NCBI GenBank assembly: GCA_001873005.1
Contig: MNYE01000073.1
Span: forward strand, 6,193-12,204
Direction of reading: 5' to 3'
DNA: 6,012 nucleotides
DNA from: Dehalococcoidia bacterium CG2_30_46_9
GTDB lineage: Bacteria; Chloroflexota; Dehalococcoidia; GIF9; AB-539-J10
Below, piece by piece: positions 4,880 to 6,012 of the stretch; the first letter of the stretch is position 1, and each line of letters begins with the position of its first letter. The notes under the pieces are model-generated. The model saw only the letters and a list, made by a program, of their open reading frames with translations, did not search any database and had not been told where the DNA came from. Both the position numbers and the translations under genes were made by a program.

Positions 4880-5776
4880 ATGAACATTTGGGATGGCGCT
4901 CAGAGAAACCACGTCAAGGAAAGTCTGAGCCGAGGAGAACTCCCCAACTTAAAAAAGCTGAGTTCCGAAGGAGCCCTGGTAGCCATTGATATCTACCGGG
5001 TGACGGATACCAAGGCCGGCTGGGCTCAAATCCTGACCGGGTACGAACCAGAGGTCACCGGCGTATTCAGCAACGGCCGCTATGAGCCAATACCCAAGGG
5101 ATACACCGTTTTTGAACGTCTGGAAGAATTCTTTGGCGCGGAGAAATTTATTACCGTAGCCGTGATTGGCAAGAGAGGAAATGTAGATGCCGATCCACCG
5201 CAGCGTAAGCCCTTTAAGGAGGGGGACAAAGTAGAGGGAAAGATCATAATTGAGGGAGGCGTGAAATACCAGCTCATCCCGGGTAAGCCATATTATTACA
5301 GCAAGGAAAATATGGATATCTTTATCAATGGTTTAGAGGAGGATGAAAGAGTAGGCTCAAAGGCTTTAGAGTTGCTTGAGCAATACAAAGACAAACCGTT
5401 CTTCTTCTTTGTTCACTTTGCCCAGGTTGATCATAAAGGGCACGCGTTCGGCGAAAACTCTAAGGAGTATAATGATGCGCTCATATCTGCCGATATCTGG
5501 ACTGGCAAGATTATGCAAAAGTTGAAAGAACTAAACCTGTATGATAGGTCATTAATCTATGTTACCGCTGACCACGGGTTTGATGAGGGTATGAACAGCC
5601 ATAGTAACGCCCCTTATGTTTTCCTGGCCACCAATGACCCTGGGGTAATACGCCGGGGCGAGCGGGCAGACATTACCCCTACAATACTTTACAGGTTTGG
5701 CTTAGATTTGGACAAGATTAAACCGCCCCTTGATGGGCATCCCTTGACCAAACCTTACCAGCCACCTCTATTATAG
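4880..5776 (+). CDS. Alkaline-phosphatase-superfamily metallohydrolase (phosphodiesterase/sulfatase-like), N-terminus short
   Basis: This 298-residue protein has the complete set of expected metal ligands: Asp5 in WDGAQ, a Thr nucleophile (Thr44 or Thr42 in VTDTKAGWAQILTGYEP, 41-57), Asp184 and His188 in VDHKGH, Asp231-His232 in TADHG, and His241 in NSHSNAP. Relatives hydrolyse phosphate mono- or diesters or sulfate esters; this subgroup has no substrate I can name. Family members normally start with a hydrophobic beta strand, and often a signal peptide, before the WDG motif. Here the ATG lies only four codons before the Asp. The same frame is open upstream but encodes no such strand (it reads through the end of the hydrolase gene), so the N-terminus looks truncated. 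GAAGGG (4871-4876) is just 3 nt before the ATG. It is probably co-transcribed with the upstream esterase. Confidence 0.85.
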   Translation: MNIWDGAQRNHVKESLSRGELPNLKKLSSEGALVAIDIYRVTDTKAGWAQILTGYEPEVTGVFSNGRYEPIPKGYTVFERLEEFFGAEKFITVAVIGKRGNVDADPPQRKPFKEGDKVEGKIIIEGGVKYQLIPGKPYYYSKENMDIFINGLEEDERVGSKALELLEQYKDKPFFFFVHFAQVDHKGHAFGENSKEYNDALISADIWTGKIMQKLKELNLYDRSLIYVTADHGFDEGMNSHSNAPYVFLATNDPGVIRRGERADITPTILYRFGLDLDKIKPPLDGHPLTKPYQPPLL

Positions 5777-5816
5777 CAAGAGAGCAGAGAGATTCCTTCA
5801 ATAGAAATAAGGCAAA

Positions 5817-5915
5817 ATGGCTATAGGAATTCTGTATCGATAAGAATTAAAAGAATATGATTTTGGGCTAGGTCATCCTCTTCGGGACGATCGCTATGAA
5901 TTGTTCTTTCAATAG
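5817..5915 (+). pseudogene. Broken N-terminal fragment of a histone deacetylase / AcuC-like gene
   Basis: From ATG 5817 the frame reads MAIGILYR, a TAA stop (5841-5843), then ELKEYDFGLGHPLRDDRYELF and FQ before TAG at 5913-5915. The pattern of a short beta strand (xxGILY) followed by YDFGxGHPxRxxRY is the N-terminal signature of the HDAC / acetoin-utilisation (AcuC) / acetylpolyamine amidohydrolase superfamily, which are zinc-dependent deacetylases of about 300-400 residues. No zinc-binding part follows in any frame before the window ends, and the fragment has two stops, so it is almost certainly inactive. AAGG (5808-5812 region) is a weak ribosome binding site. The call rests on about 30 residues. 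Confidence 0.5.
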
Positions 5916-5932
5916 AGACTTTCATTGTCAGA

Positions 5933-6012
5933 TTGAAATTGGCCGTGCTACTCCTTCTTGTGTCTTTGTATTCTACTCGTAGCCTGAACAAAAAACGGAC
6001 TGTTGAATTGCA
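5933..6012 (+). other. Possible start of a secreted-protein gene (TTG start, cut by window edge)
   Basis: From TTG 5933 the frame is open to the edge and would read MKLAVLLLLVSLYSTRSLNK followed by KRTVEL. This is a positively charged start plus a leucine-rich hydrophobic core, like a signal peptide. There is no clear ribosome binding site and the frame is also open upstream to 5900, so it may be chance. I see nothing else in 5916-6012. Confidence 0.15.

Noticed and set aside
1..6012. Defence system, toxin-antitoxin pair or phage genes
   Set aside because: None of the frames on either strand shows such domains; the intact genes are metabolic, transport or hydrolase genes.

Overview
The window looks like chromosomal DNA from an anaerobic or facultative bacterium of moderate, slightly AT-leaning GC content. 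The evidence is a PyrR gene with a Bacillus-type RNA attenuator, a monocarboxylate-type MFS carrier, a fatty-acid-type acyl-CoA dehydrogenase, and a GTCATTGCGAG/CTCG(C/T)AATGAC palindromic repeat of a kind common in genomes of uncultured anaerobes. A Chloroflexota (Dehalococcoidia-like) or Firmicutes-like host would fit, but no marker gene settles this.

Layout. Positions 1-551 (minus strand) hold pyrR, cut by the left edge before its stop codon. Its leader (about 552-680) contains a complete PyrR attenuator: a PyrR-binding hairpin, an antiterminator and a terminator that can be traced base by base, with an extended -10 promoter at 687-715. Divergently, 783-1994 encodes a 12-helix MFS transporter. 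After a 193-bp gap with its own promoter-like sequence and a TGTGAC/GTCACA palindrome, 2188-3330 encodes an intact acyl-CoA dehydrogenase with all catalytic signatures.

Positions 3331-3941 carry no convincing intact gene. They hold an AGTC-rich hairpin, a short ORF interrupted by an in-frame TAG, a second overlapping ORF that runs into a nested palindromic repeat (3687-3764), and a short stretch resembling a DDE transposase motif (VEPVFGQ). It reads as a decay and insertion zone. Next come a secreted lipoprotein-type alpha/beta hydrolase (3942-4871) and, 8 bp later, an alkaline-phosphatase-superfamily hydrolase (4880-5776). The latter keeps all expected metal ligands but lacks the usual N-terminal leader or first strand. 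The right end holds a recognisable but broken N-terminal fragment of a histone-deacetylase/AcuC-like gene (5817-5915).

How the genes relate: pyrR controls pyrimidine synthesis, presumably with pyr genes beyond the left edge. The MFS carrier and acyl-CoA dehydrogenase could serve uptake and beta-oxidation of an organic acid, but this is inference from adjacency only. The hydrolase pair is probably co-transcribed. I see no convincing new multi-gene system. The most rewarding elements are the pyrR attenuator, whose terminator also buries the ribosome binding site, and the decayed stretches at 3331-3941 and 5817-5915.
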